Shown here: positions 5,044 through 13,149 of the stretch, piece by piece
Position numbering within the stretch: position 1 is the first letter of the stretch
How the letters are laid out: every line of letters begins with the position of its first letter
Position numbers and translations under genes: made by a program
The notes under the pieces: generated by a model
The model's input: only the letters and a program-made list of their open reading frames with translations
Told to the model about the DNA's origin: nothing
The model's database searches: none
Virus record (IMG/VR): IMGVR_UViG_3300037258_000528
Span: 1 to 26,332 of that record
DNA length: 26,332 bases
Direction: 5' to 3' (one strand)
Source: a virus

Positions 5044-6884
5044 GGCACCGCGACGTCTGCCAGAAACGGCACGGCCCAAGCGTCGATCGTCTTGCCAGGA
5101 AAAAGCACACTCGGCGGCCCCGCCATGACCAGGTTGCCCCGAACGCCCGATAGCAGCCCCGGGTTCGTGCCCCCGAGGCCGTACCAGGCGTACGACACCT
5201 CCAAGGCGTCCCCTGTGGATAACGCGTCGGCGACCGTGATGATGATGTTCAGGCTGCTGATCACGAGGCTCGTCAAGGTCAGGGACGAACCTCCTCGCTT
5301 CACGACAAAGCCATAATTGGCCAGTAGGCCCGGATCGGCGATGACGCCGTTCCAGTCGCCCGACGACCAGCTCAATACCCCGGAGATGAAATCCGCCCCC
5401 GCCGGTCGGTCGAACGGGATCGTGATGACCTGCCCGGAGACCGAGACCGCCGCGCCGAGGCTCTGCCACAGCGGCGTGAACGCGACGCCTTGGTCGCGCG
5501 TCAGGCAGCGGACGTAGCCCTCCCACTCGCCCCAGCGCACCGTGCCGTAGGGGCCGGTGTGGATGTTGCCGTAGGCCGGGTCGGTCGGGTCCGTCACGAA
5601 GGGCCAGGGGTAAGACGAGGCCGAGAAAAAACACCGGCCGCTCCACGTCCCGCCCTGCCCCGGCGCGTGCGTCCTGCAGAACTCCACCGTGCCGAAATAC
5701 GATGAGTTGATTTGGGTCTGCTGGGTCTGCGCCGAGGGCAGCCCGAGGTAGTAATCGGTCGTGTTGCCGAGCAGTGCGTCGTAGTCCTGCAGCATGTCGG
5801 TCAGGTCGCCGACCTTCCCAGTGTCGGTGTTGTCGGTCGACGCGCCCTGCGTATAGCCGACCGAGGAGCAACTCAGGTTCTCGATCTTGCCATTCGGCAC
5901 CAGCGCCGCGGCCGCGGCGATGATCGTCAGCATATTGGCCCAGGACACCCCCTTACACGCGAGGGTCTCGCTCACGACGGTCTGAGGGAGCGAGAACGCG
6001 TACGTTCCGATGCCGCCGGCCGAACCACTGATCTGCGCGAGCACGGTCGTGCCGGCCGGTATCCCCGGGGAGCCGGCGTTACTGGCCGTGACGACATCAC
6101 CGGGGTTGATCGTCCCGGTCACTGAAGTCAGGTAAAAGACCCCGAACAGCGAGTACCCGACCGCCGTCCAACCCGCGACGCTCGCAAAATTGATGTTCTG
6201 CCCGCCCGCGCTGTCGAGCAGCGTCGAGTAGAGGAATTGGCTGTACGTACCCGCGTCCCCGGATGGCCCGGTAAGCTGCGCGTAGATGGCCGTCTGCGCC
6301 GCGACGCCGGTGCCGCTGACCTGCTGGTTCGGCACGAAGACCCCCCCGGTCGGCGTGCCGAGAGTTAACGTCGTTCCGGAGATGCTCCCGCTGCAGGTCG
6401 GGCCGGGAGCTAGGCCGCCGCCGAGCCCGGAGGTCCACGTCGAGCCCGGGAAGGCGGTGCAGTACTCAAGCACTGGCGACGTGGCGATGCCGGCTCCCGC
6501 CCGCAACAATTGCTGCGCTAGCACCGCCGCGCGCCCGATTGACACCTGATCGGTCGCCGCGTAATTCGTAAACCCCGTGAAGGTGCCGGTCGGCAGGCTG
6601 ATGCCGGCCCCATTAGAGAGCGGCCCCGGCTTGAAGGTCGGCGTTCCGATATTGGAGACCTTGAGCGCCACCGGGGCGCTGTGCGGGAGGGCGAACCCGC
6701 CGTAACTGCTGAAGGCGTTCGTGCGCCAGGACTGCCCCTCGCTGAAGTGCACGTCGAGGATGTACGGCGAGCGCTGATCGGGGATCAGCTGGCCAGTGGC
6801 GTACGAGATCGCCGCCCGCACGCGGCGGGGGGGAGCCAGTAAACCCGCCACTGCCCCAGTCAGGAACGCGCGGCGCGTCGTCAT
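5040..6884 (-). CDS. Tat-exported SGNH-hydrolase-like esterase with inserted Ig-like repeats
   Basis: 614 residues. The start MTTRRAFLTGAVAG is a twin-arginine signal (TRRAFL) ending near VRA at 22-24. SGNH blocks can be followed: block I GQSW at 50-53 (Ser52 as nucleophile), a PGSTW near 146-150, a GYTQGAS-TD segment at 343-351 where the family often has QGExD, and a last block with DPTDPAYGNIH at 432-442 (His442, Asp432 or 435) followed by GPYGTVRWGEWEGYV. Between blocks II and III lie two beta-rich repeats (about 163-232 and 240-308) with V-SG-G-A-T and GTY patterns. The C-terminal third is beta-rich. SGNH enzymes of this type de-acylate carbohydrates. Because it follows the tail fibre genes it could be a virion depolymerase/esterase, but the Tat signal instead suggests export to the host envelope, where it could modify surface glycans. 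The start overlaps the upstream stop by one base. Confidence 0.72.
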   Translation of the reverse strand: MTTRRAFLTGAVAGLLAPPRRVRAAISYATGQLIPDQRSPYILDVHFSEGQSWRTNAFSSYGGFALPHSAPVALKVSNIGTPTFKPGPLSNGAGISLPTGTFTGFTNYAATDQVSIGRAAVLAQQLLRAGAGIATSPVLEYCTAFPGSTWTSGLGGGLAPGPTCSGSISGTTLTLGTPTGGVFVPNQQVSGTGVAAQTAIYAQLTGPSGDAGTYSQFLYSTLLDSAGGQNINFASVAGWTAVGYSLFGVFYLTSVTGTINPGDVVTASNAGSPGIPAGTTVLAQISGSAGGIGTYAFSLPQTVVSETLACKGVSWANMLTIIAAAAALVPNGKIENLSCSSVGYTQGASTDNTDTGKVGDLTDMLQDYDALLGNTTDYYLGLPSAQTQQTQINSSYFGTVEFCRTHAPGQGGTWSGRCFFSASSYPWPFVTDPTDPAYGNIHTGPYGTVRWGEWEGYVRCLTRDQGVAFTPLWQSLGAAVSVSGQVITIPFDRPAGADFISGVLSWSSGDWNGVIADPGLLANYGFVVKRGGSSLTLTSLVISSLNIIITVADALSTGDALEVSYAWYGLGGTNPGLLSGVRGNLVMAGPPSVLFPGKTIDAWAVPFLADVAVP

Positions 6885-7993
6885 CAGTAGTTCAGCCAGA
6901 TTGCGCCGGGCGCTCCGTTGCCGCCGGCCTGGTTGAGACCGCCACCGCCGCCGCCGCCGCCGAAACCGTTGCCGGGCGCGCTGCCGGGCTGCGACGAGCC
7001 GCCGCCGTTGCCGCCGCGGCCGCCATCGCCGTAGACCGACCTGCCCCCGCCGGCGCCCGCTCCGTTGCCCGTTCCGCCGGCCGCGGCCGCGAACGGGCCG
7101 ACCCCGGAGTTGCCGCCCGCACCTGCTGACCCTGCCGTGTTGCCGCCACCGCCACCGCCGGCGCCGCCGAGGTAGTAGGGGCTAAGCGGAGTCTGCGCCG
7201 ACCCGCCCACCGCACCCGCCGAGCCGCCGTTGCCCTGGCCCGGCGTGCCGCCGTTGCCCCCCGTACCGCCCGTGCCGCTGCTACCGGCGTTGCCCAGCGA
7301 TCCGCCATTGATGCTAGGCGGCCCGTAGACCATGCCGGTGACCGCTGACGCGGTAGCGTTCGTCCCGTTGGCGGCGATCGCGCCCCCAAGACCGGGCTGG
7401 CCAGGCGTCACCGTCAGCGTAGCTCCGGGCGTGACGACGAGCGGGAAATTTTCCAGATTGGCTCCCGCGCCCGCGCCCGCGCCCCCGGCGCCGCTCGTCA
7501 GCTGCCCGCCGCCACCGCCCGCGCCGCCGCCGACCGCGTTCTCCCGCAGCAGGGTGAGGTTGGCTGGCACGACCCAGCTGTATGACTGGACCGTCGCGAC
7601 CGGAGTTGAGAAGCCCGAGCCGGTGCCGCCGAGATTGGTGTTCGAGGCGGTCAACACGTCGCTCAGGAGGTACCCGGTAGCGCCATTGACACCGATCGTC
7701 GCGCCGCCCTGCGTAATCGTCACCGAGGTCACAGCGCCGCCACCGTTGACGACGATCGTCGCGAGGGCGCCGGTCGCCCCGCCCGCGGCTCCTGTTAGCG
7801 GCACGTTCGTGTAGGTGCCGGCGACATAGCCGGACCCGCCGGTGATCGCGCCGACTGTCAGCAGCGGACCACCGGTGAACTGCACCGACGTCGGCTGGTG
7901 CGGCGCGTAGGCAATATCGGCCGAGGCGGACGCAGCGCCTAGTAATTGCAGCGCGAGGAGCGCACCGCTGAGGCACTTGATCGTTCTTCCCAT
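6884..7993 (-). CDS. Exported glycine-rich fibre-like protein
   Basis: 369 residues from ATG 7993 (a GTG at 8005 overlapping the upstream stop is an alternative). It opens with a Sec signal, MGRTIKCLSGALLALQLLG...ASA, likely cut before Asp26. Residues 40-130 contain GG-G-Y--GTYTNVPLTG and related beta-strand repeats typical of phage appendages. From about 145 to the end it is dominated by glycine blocks (GGGAGGGGG, GAGGAGAGAG, GGTGGNGG, GGAGGGGGG), ending GAPGAIWLNY. Such terminal glycine-rich regions form polyglycine-helix bundles in phage adhesin and fibre tips. The non-signal-bearing fibre gene upstream ends with the same kind of module. The signal peptide is unexpected for a virion part. 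Confidence 0.72.
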   Translation of the reverse strand: MGRTIKCLSGALLALQLLGAASASADIAYAPHQPTSVQFTGGPLLTVGAITGGSGYVAGTYTNVPLTGAAGGATGALATIVVNGGGAVTSVTITQGGATIGVNGATGYLLSDVLTASNTNLGGTGSGFSTPVATVQSYSWVVPANLTLLRENAVGGGAGGGGGQLTSGAGGAGAGAGANLENFPLVVTPGATLTVTPGQPGLGGAIAANGTNATASAVTGMVYGPPSINGGSLGNAGSSGTGGTGGNGGTPGQGNGGSAGAVGGSAQTPLSPYYLGGAGGGGGGNTAGSAGAGGNSGVGPFAAAAGGTGNGAGAGGGRSVYGDGGRGGNGGGSSQPGSAPGNGFGGGGGGGGLNQAGGNGAPGAIWLNY

Positions 7994-7998
7994 GATCT

Positions 7999-8367
7999 CT
8001 ACCACTCCCGCGCGGTGAAGGACTGGCCCGTCACGGCGCCATAGATCGAGATCGCACTAGGCGCGGCCGGATTGCAGCTGAAGGCCGCGCCCGGCGGCAG
8101 CCAAAGGCTCGGCTCCGAGGGTGCGGCGGTCGTCAGATCGTTGAACCACAGGTCGCCGGGTGAGTTGTTCTGCACGAAACAACCGCGCCGGCTCGCGTTC
8201 GCGGCCATCAGCGCCTGCGCCGTGCCGCCAGCCGTGACCGTGCCGGAATGGTCGATCGGCGTTGATGCGGCGCTGACTGCGCCGCCGGGCAGCAGCACCG
8301 CCGCGGCAACGGCCAGGGCCAGTACCAGCAGCGGGCCAGGACGGCAGCGGCGGGTCTTGGTCATCAT
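7999..8367 (-). CDS. Exported small protein, duplicate of neighbour's C-terminal domain
   Basis: 122 residues from ATG 8367 (two ATGs in a row), two bases after the upstream TAG. A long signal peptide (RRCRPGPLLVLALAVAAAVLL, cut near VSA) leads into an 88-residue domain that matches residues 150-237 of the protein encoded just upstream at most positions: TPIDHSG, GC-QNNS-GDLW-NDLTTA, WLP-GAA, AIS-YGAVTGQ and the identical end TAREW. Two cysteines are conserved between copies. The fold is probably a small beta sandwich. Function unknown; export and the fibre-region location suggest a cell-surface or adhesin-related role. Confidence 0.7.
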   Translation of the reverse strand: MMTKTRRCRPGPLLVLALAVAAAVLLPGGAVSAASTPIDHSGTVTAGGTAQALMAANASRRGCFVQNNSPGDLWFNDLTTAAPSEPSLWLPPGAAFSCNPAAPSAISIYGAVTGQSFTAREW

Positions 8368-8369
8368 CG

Positions 8370-9083
8370 CTACCACTCCCGTGCCGTATAGGGCTGGCCG
8401 GTCACGGCGCCGTAAACCGAGATCGCGCCCGGGGGCGCCGGGTCGCATTGATAGGCGGCGCCGGACGGCAGCCAAATGCTCGGCGTTGCCGGCGATGCGG
8501 TCGTCAGGTCGTTGAGCCAAAGATCGCCGGAGGAATTGTTCTGGATCAGGCACCCGAGGCGGTTCGCATTCGGTGCCATCAGGGTCTGTGCCGCGCCACC
8601 AACCGCCACCCTGCCGGAATGGTCGATTGGCGTCGCGCTGACTGGGCTGCCGGCATTGGCCAGCACGAACGCCGTAGTCGCAACCTGCTGCGTGTTCGTG
8701 CCGGGCGGCGCGGTCGGCACCAGCCCGATCACCTTGAGCCAGCGGCCGGGACCGGTGACGGCGGTCGGCTGGATCACCGTCGCGCCGTCGTCGGCAGCGG
8801 TCGACTTGCTGTTCCAGTAGAACATGCCGCCAAAGCCGTCGCCGACGCTGGCCAGGCCGCGGGCGTAGACCTCGGTGCCGGTATCCTGGCCGGCGCTGGC
8901 CGGCACTGTCGCGCCGACGAAATTGCGCAGGTCGGTGACCAGGTCGGTGCTCTGGACAAACGAGTTCGCGACGCCGTGCGGGAGCACGTACTGGAACCCG
9001 AAGGTCGCCAGGTCGGCCCGCGCCGCGCCGGCGCCGAGGCCGAGCGACAGCAGCGCAACCGCAAGCGCACGTACGAGGCGCAT
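8370..9083 (-). CDS. Exported protein with tailspike-like N-terminal domain and duplicated C-terminal domain
   Basis: 237 residues from ATG 9083. A clear Sec signal (MRLVRALAVALLSLGLG, cut after ARA at 21-23) precedes a segment at about 45-119 with the pattern DLRNFVG...VYARGLASVGDGFGGMFYW...TVIQP...GRWLKV, which is the start domain I associate with phage tailspikes and pectate-lyase-like fibres. Residues 128-141 hold a fibre-type NTQQVATTAFV repeat. The last 88 residues form a domain repeated in the next gene. A virion protein normally needs no signal peptide, so this may be an exported derivative of fibre modules. Confidence 0.72.
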   Translation of the reverse strand: MRLVRALAVALLSLGLGAGAARADLATFGFQYVLPHGVANSFVQSTDLVTDLRNFVGATVPASAGQDTGTEVYARGLASVGDGFGGMFYWNSKSTAADDGATVIQPTAVTGPGRWLKVIGLVPTAPPGTNTQQVATTAFVLANAGSPVSATPIDHSGRVAVGGAAQTLMAPNANRLGCLIQNNSSGDLWLNDLTTASPATPSIWLPSGAAYQCDPAPPGAISVYGAVTGQPYTAREW

Positions 9084-9096
9084 GGCGCGATCTCCC

Positions 9097-10242
9097 TCAG
9101 CTGAATTCGTAGACGACGACGAGGCCGGCGCCGCCATCGCCGCCGGTCAGCGTGGCGCTGGCGTCGTAGCTGGCGGTGCCGCCGCCGCCGCCGCCCTGGC
9201 TGCCGGCGAGGCCGTTCAGGTTGACGGTCGCCGCCGCACCGCCCGGCCCGAGCTGCGACCGGCCGCCGGCGCCGCCCCAACCGCATTGGCCGCTGATGAC
9301 GAGGCTCTGATCGCCGGTGCCGCCGAGGATGCTGATGACGTTGGCCAGCGTCGCGGCGCCCGAGCTGCTGCCCTGGCCGCCCGAGAGCGCTTGCGCTTCC
9401 GCGCTCGAGGCGGTGCCGCCGGCGCCGCCGGGGCAGGACATGCCGCCGAACGAGGTTGCGCCGCCGTTGCCGCCGTTCGCGCCGGCGACAGCGACGCCGC
9501 CGGCGCCGATCGTGACGGTCTCGACGCCAAGCCCCTGGAAATAGCCTTTGCCGTAGGTACCGGCACCGCCGCAGGTGCCAACCGCATAGTTGTTGCCGCC
9601 GGCATTGGTCACCGGGCAGCCGCCGCCGGCGCCGCCGGCGCCGACCATCTCGACCAATTGCGACCGGGTGCCGGGGGTCGGCGTATAGGTGCCGGACCCG
9701 CTGAAAATCTGGATATTGAGGAGGCCGCCGCGCGGCCGGCTGTAGCGCCACCACACCGGCGCCGTCGAGACCGTGCGCTTCATCAGCACGACCGGCACGC
9801 CGGTGACGAGGTCGCCGGCGGCGAGCGCGCTGCCGTCGGGATAGGTGATCGGCGCCGCCGAGCCGCCCGACACCGCCAGCGTCGCCGCGCCGGTGTTGGT
9901 GTAGGCCGGCAACACGGTCAATACCGTGCCGTCGATGATCGAGGCGGCCGCCGGCAACGCCACTGGCGGCGTCACCGCCAAGGCGTTGACCCCGCCGACA
10001 TCGGCCATCGTCGCGGCCGCCAGGATCGCCTTCAGGACCTGCGCGACATCGGTCTTCGACGCCGACTGGCCGGTCTGCGTCAGCAGCGACATGAACTCGG
10101 CCGAGACCGCATTCATCCAGTCGGGATCGGCGTCGGTCGGCGCCGTCGCGCCGGTCAGGTCGTTGTTGGCCCAGCCCGGCGACACGACCGGGTTCGGCGG
10201 CGGGCGTGATGCGAGCTGGCCGCCGGCATCGCTCAATTGCAT
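9097..10242 (-). CDS. Tail fibre protein with glycine-rich tip
   Basis: 381 residues, no signal peptide. It begins with a segment seen in Mu-like fibres (NPVVSPGWANNDL..., then D-DWMNAVSAEFMSLLTQTGQSASKTDVAQVLKAI, about residues 40-72), followed by beta-rich spacer (TGAATLAVSGGSA), a short linker GGLLNIQIFSGSGTYTPTPGT near 170-190, and from about 195 a glycine-rich receptor-binding region (GAGGAGGG, GGNGGAT, GGAGGR, SQGGGGGG) ending GGAGLVVVYEFS. It directly follows gp48, where Mu-type phages place their side-fibre gene S. The FSGSGTYTP motif is a common junction to glycine-rich phage fibre tips. Confidence 0.85.
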   Translation of the reverse strand: MQLSDAGGQLASRPPPNPVVSPGWANNDLTGATAPTDADPDWMNAVSAEFMSLLTQTGQSASKTDVAQVLKAILAAATMADVGGVNALAVTPPVALPAAASIIDGTVLTVLPAYTNTGAATLAVSGGSAAPITYPDGSALAAGDLVTGVPVVLMKRTVSTAPVWWRYSRPRGGLLNIQIFSGSGTYTPTPGTRSQLVEMVGAGGAGGGCPVTNAGGNNYAVGTCGGAGTYGKGYFQGLGVETVTIGAGGVAVAGANGGNGGATSFGGMSCPGGAGGTASSAEAQALSGGQGSSSGAATLANVISILGGTGDQSLVISGQCGWGGAGGRSQLGPGGAAATVNLNGLAGSQGGGGGGTASYDASATLTGGDGGAGLVVVYEFS

Positions 10243-10252
10243 CGCATTTCCC

Positions 10253-10903
10253 TCAGCACATCGGGGTCAGGTCGACGATGAAGTCGCCGCCGCCGACAAA
10301 TTCGACCAGCGTGTGGGCCGGCTTGAGGCGCAGGATCTCGCATTCGACGGCGCCGCCGGCGAAGCTCCACAACGGGCTGCCCCACTGGTCGCGGCCCCAT
10401 TGGAAGCGGTATTCGACGCCGCCCGAGATCGTGACCTGCCAGATGTAGGCCCAGGCCTGGCAGCGCAGCGGCGCGCCCCAATGGTCGATACCCCAGCGGA
10501 ACGGCGCGTATTCGGTGACCGTGATCGTGCTGCCGAGGTTCAGCGCGAGCTGCTGGAAGTAGGGGATCGACTGGCCGCCCGAGGCCGCCAGCCGCGCCAG
10601 CACGGCGGCCTGCCGCGCCGCCACAACCGGGTTGGCGCCGAGGCACGGGTCGGGCAGCCCGAGGACGCGCTCCCAATCCGGCAGCAGCTCGACCGATGTC
10701 GGCGGAAACGCCTCGAGTTCGGTCAATGCGCCGACCCGCGCGTGCAATGCGGCAAAGGCGCCGGCGATCGCGTTCCAGAAATTCTGCAACACGCTGCCGG
10801 CGAGGCGGGTCCAGGCGAGGCCGCGCGGCAACAGGCCGTTGCCCAGCGCCGCCGCGAAATCGCCCTGCCCGAGCCCGGCGTAATTCGGCGGCAGGTCGCT
10901 CAC
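10253..10903 (-). CDS. Baseplate protein, Mu gp48 / YmfQ-like (DUF2313)
   Basis: 216 residues. Matches the gp48 pattern: LPRG-AWTR near the N-terminus (25-33), LLPDWERVLGLPDPC at about 73-87, a run of Arg/Ala helix (ARQAAVLARLAASGGQS), a central FRWGIDHWG / FQWGRDQWG double motif and a C-terminal ECEILRLKPAHT that is typical of the family. gp48 completes the baseplate wedge between gp47 and the fibres in Mu-like phages. It lies in the expected order after gp47, with a 25-nt gap. Confidence 0.88.
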   Translation of the reverse strand: MSDLPPNYAGLGQGDFAAALGNGLLPRGLAWTRLAGSVLQNFWNAIAGAFAALHARVGALTELEAFPPTSVELLPDWERVLGLPDPCLGANPVVAARQAAVLARLAASGGQSIPYFQQLALNLGSTITVTEYAPFRWGIDHWGAPLRCQAWAYIWQVTISGGVEYRFQWGRDQWGSPLWSFAGGAVECEILRLKPAHTLVEFVGGGDFIVDLTPMC

Positions 10904-10928
10904 CGGCCCCGCCTCACAAGAAGATGCC

Positions 10929-12083
10929 TCACAGGAAGGTGCAGGTGCCGAGCGTCGGCAACTCGCCGATCGAGGTCGCGATGTTGTCGGTCGGCGCCGT
11001 CACCAGCGCGCCGGCGCAGTTCGGCGCCGCCCGCACCGCCGCCTGGATGTCCGACAATTCGACCGTGCCGCCGACGACCGCGCCGGCGCTGTTGAGGCTC
11101 GCAGCCGCGCCCTCCTGGAACAGCAAGGCCGCGATCGCCGCCTCGACGGCGCTCTGCTCGCCGGACGGCACATATTTCAGCGTGAAGTTCTGCGGCACCG
11201 CGGTCGGCGCAAACGCGTAGACCAGCGCCGTCGCCGGGCGCAGCGGGTAGAGGAAATCGGCCAGCGCCAGCTGGTCGCCGGCGGCCGGCGTGTCGCGGGT
11301 CTCGGCCGTCGCGACGCCGTTGGTGCCCTGCGGGAAGCCGCCATAGGCGCTCTCGGCGACATCCTCCATGAAATAGACGACGACGGTGCCGGCGCCCTTC
11401 TGCAATGGCGCGCACCAGGCGCGGGTCACGGCCGGCAGTTCGAGCGCCCACTCGATGTAGTCGTTCTGGTCGCCGCCCTGCGGCGGCTGCCGGAACAATT
11501 GCAGGTAGCGTGCGACAAAGGCGGCGTTGCTCTCGGGCGGCGCGCCGTCGGTGATCGCGGCGACGCTGGCCCAGGTGTTGGGGATGCCGGCGATCCCCTG
11601 CACCATGGTCAAGGCCGCGCCGGCGCCGCAATTCCACTGCGAGCCGTCGCTCGCCGGCGTCGGCAACACCGCGACGATCGGCGCCGTCACATTGCCGCCG
11701 CCATCGGCCGTCGCATCCGCGCTGGTCGCAAAGACGAGACCCGGCTGCAATTGCAGCTGCGTGCCGAGCGGCACGTCGGTGCCGGTGATCGCGCCGCTGA
11801 CCGTCGCACTGCCGGTCGCCGCGACCGGGCCCTTCGGCGTCACCCCCTTCACCGCGCCCCAGCGGGTCGAATAGGGCGGGGTCGCCGTATCCGGCATCAG
11901 CGCGTTGTCGATGATCCAGTCGAGATAGCCGTATTCGCCATCGAGCGCGGCGGCGGTGACGGTCGCGGTGACCGCAAGGTTGGAGCGCCGCAAGGCCGTG
12001 ACGGCGCCCGCCAGCAAGGCCTGGAAGCCGGCGGTTATCTGCGCCGCGATCTGCGCCAGCGTCGGGCGCTGGAACGACGACAC
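10929..12083 (-). CDS. Baseplate wedge protein, Mu gp47 (baseplate J-like)
   Basis: 384 residues. N-terminal helix and the LAVTATVTAAALDGEYGYLDWIIDNALM segment, then RWG-VKGV-PKGPV-A-GSA, a beta region with PLGT-L, the YL-----PPQGGDQNDYIEWAL motif near 217-232 followed by VTRAWCAPLQKGAGTVVVYF, and a C-terminal DIQAAVRAAPNCAGALV: all are landmarks of the baseplate J family (P2 gpJ, Mu gp47). It forms the wedge ring of the contractile baseplate. The gene is separated by four bases from gp46 and keeps Mu order. Confidence 0.92.
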   Translation of the reverse strand: MSSFQRPTLAQIAAQITAGFQALLAGAVTALRRSNLAVTATVTAAALDGEYGYLDWIIDNALMPDTATPPYSTRWGAVKGVTPKGPVAATGSATVSGAITGTDVPLGTQLQLQPGLVFATSADATADGGGNVTAPIVAVLPTPASDGSQWNCGAGAALTMVQGIAGIPNTWASVAAITDGAPPESNAAFVARYLQLFRQPPQGGDQNDYIEWALELPAVTRAWCAPLQKGAGTVVVYFMEDVAESAYGGFPQGTNGVATAETRDTPAAGDQLALADFLYPLRPATALVYAFAPTAVPQNFTLKYVPSGEQSAVEAAIAALLFQEGAAASLNSAGAVVGGTVELSDIQAAVRAAPNCAGALVTAPTDNIATSIGELPTLGTCTFL

Positions 12084-12087
12084 AGGC

Positions 12088-12588
12088 TCAGGCCCACGGC
12101 AATGCGACGCCGGACACGCTGCCCGTCGTCATGTTCCACTGGAAGGCGAACCGCCGGTTGGCGGTGACGGCCCCCTGCTGCTGCGCGATCGTGATCACGA
12201 TCTCCATCATCGAGGGGCCGGAGAAACTCGGCAGCGGCACGGTCACGGCGGCGGCGACGCCGTCGTCGAGCAGCCATTGCAGTGCTTCCTCGCAATAGGC
12301 CTGCGCCAAGAGCGCGGTTTCCGGGATCGCCTTGGCCCGCGACAGCAGCCACAGCCGCGAGCCGATATGGTCGGGCGTGCCGCTCGCCAAGGGCGGCAGG
12401 TAGGCGTCGCCGCCCCAGCCACGCCGGTCGGCGGTGCCGTCGGGGATCATATCGTCCGGGTTGGCGAGGCGGTCGCTGAACAGCGCGATCGCGACCGCGG
12501 TGTAGAGCCCCTCGTCGCTCGCCAGGTCGCCGCCGGCGAGCGCCCAGTCGAACACCAATTCGGGCGACAGGACGGTGGCAAAATCCAT
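12088..12588 (-). CDS. Baseplate wedge protein, Mu gp46-like
   Basis: 166 residues. Early LYTAVAIALFSDR-A-PDD, RRGWGGDAY, IGSRLWLLSRAK and a C-terminal VTVPLPSFSGP...FQWN match the gp46 family (related to T4 gp25-type lysozyme-fold sheath initiators). This protein nucleates the first sheath ring at the baseplate. Position between the gp45 spike and gp47 is conserved. Confidence 0.88.
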   Translation of the reverse strand: MDFATVLSPELVFDWALAGGDLASDEGLYTAVAIALFSDRLANPDDMIPDGTADRRGWGGDAYLPPLASGTPDHIGSRLWLLSRAKAIPETALLAQAYCEEALQWLLDDGVAAAVTVPLPSFSGPSMMEIVITIAQQQGAVTANRRFAFQWNMTTGSVSGVALPWA

Positions 12589-12594
12589 CGCCGT

Positions 12595-13149
12595 TTACCC
12601 CGAATTGACCTTGGCGCTGCCGCTGGTGATGTGGCCGGTGCCGGCCGGACAGGTGACGGTGTCGCCGACCCGCGCGACGGCTGGACCGCCGCCGGCCAGC
12701 ACGATCGCCGCGCCTTGCACGTTGACGTTGCCGGTCGCGGTCAGGTCGCAATCGCCGGTCGTCGTGACGACCAGCTTTTTCGGCGTCGTAACCTCGACCC
12801 GGTCGCTGCGGAACACGATTTGCTGCCCGGCGCCGTCGCGAAACCCGAACTCGCCTTCCGCCAGATCCGGGACCTGCAATGCCGGGTCGGCGCCGGCGAT
12901 CGCGACCTTGTGGTCGCGGCTGGCGTTGACCTGGAACACCAGCAGGTCGGCGGTCTGCCCGACCGGCCGCGCCGACATGCCGTAGGGCAGCAGCAGTTCG
13001 ACGTTGTTGTGCACCTCGTCGGCAAACCCGGTCAGCTGCAGGAAGATGCGGCCGCCCTGCGGCGCATAGACGGCCGACACGTGCTTCGCGCGGGTGACCT
13101 GGTTCGCCAGCCCCGAGGCGAGGTCGCGCAGCCCTTGCAGCAGGTTCAC
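12595..13149 (-). CDS. Baseplate spike protein, Mu gp45-like, with PAAR-like C-terminus
   Basis: 184 residues. I chose GTG 13149 because it overlaps the stop of the P-like gene (GTGA) and begins a normal-looking protein; the longer upstream frame is arginine-rich shadow sequence. Residues 25-115 form the OB-fold region (VSAVYAPQGGRIFLQLTGFADEVHNNVELLLPYGMSARPVG...). A short beta-helix follows (VTTPKKLVVTTTGDCDLTATGNVNVQG). The last 30 residues, AVARVGDTV-CPAGTGHITSGSAKV, resemble PAAR-like tip motifs that sharpen contractile spikes. Function: central membrane-piercing spike trimer. Confidence 0.85.
   Translation of the reverse strand: MNLLQGLRDLASGLANQVTRAKHVSAVYAPQGGRIFLQLTGFADEVHNNVELLLPYGMSARPVGQTADLLVFQVNASRDHKVAIAGADPALQVPDLAEGEFGFRDGAGQQIVFRSDRVEVTTPKKLVVTTTGDCDLTATGNVNVQGAAIVLAGGGPAVARVGDTVTCPAGTGHITSGSAKVNSG

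Noticed and set aside
6900-9700. Short GCC/GGC-type tandem repeats suggesting a CRISPR or minisatellite
   Set aside because: They encode glycine-rich fibre tips, have irregular spacing and no spacer/repeat structure.
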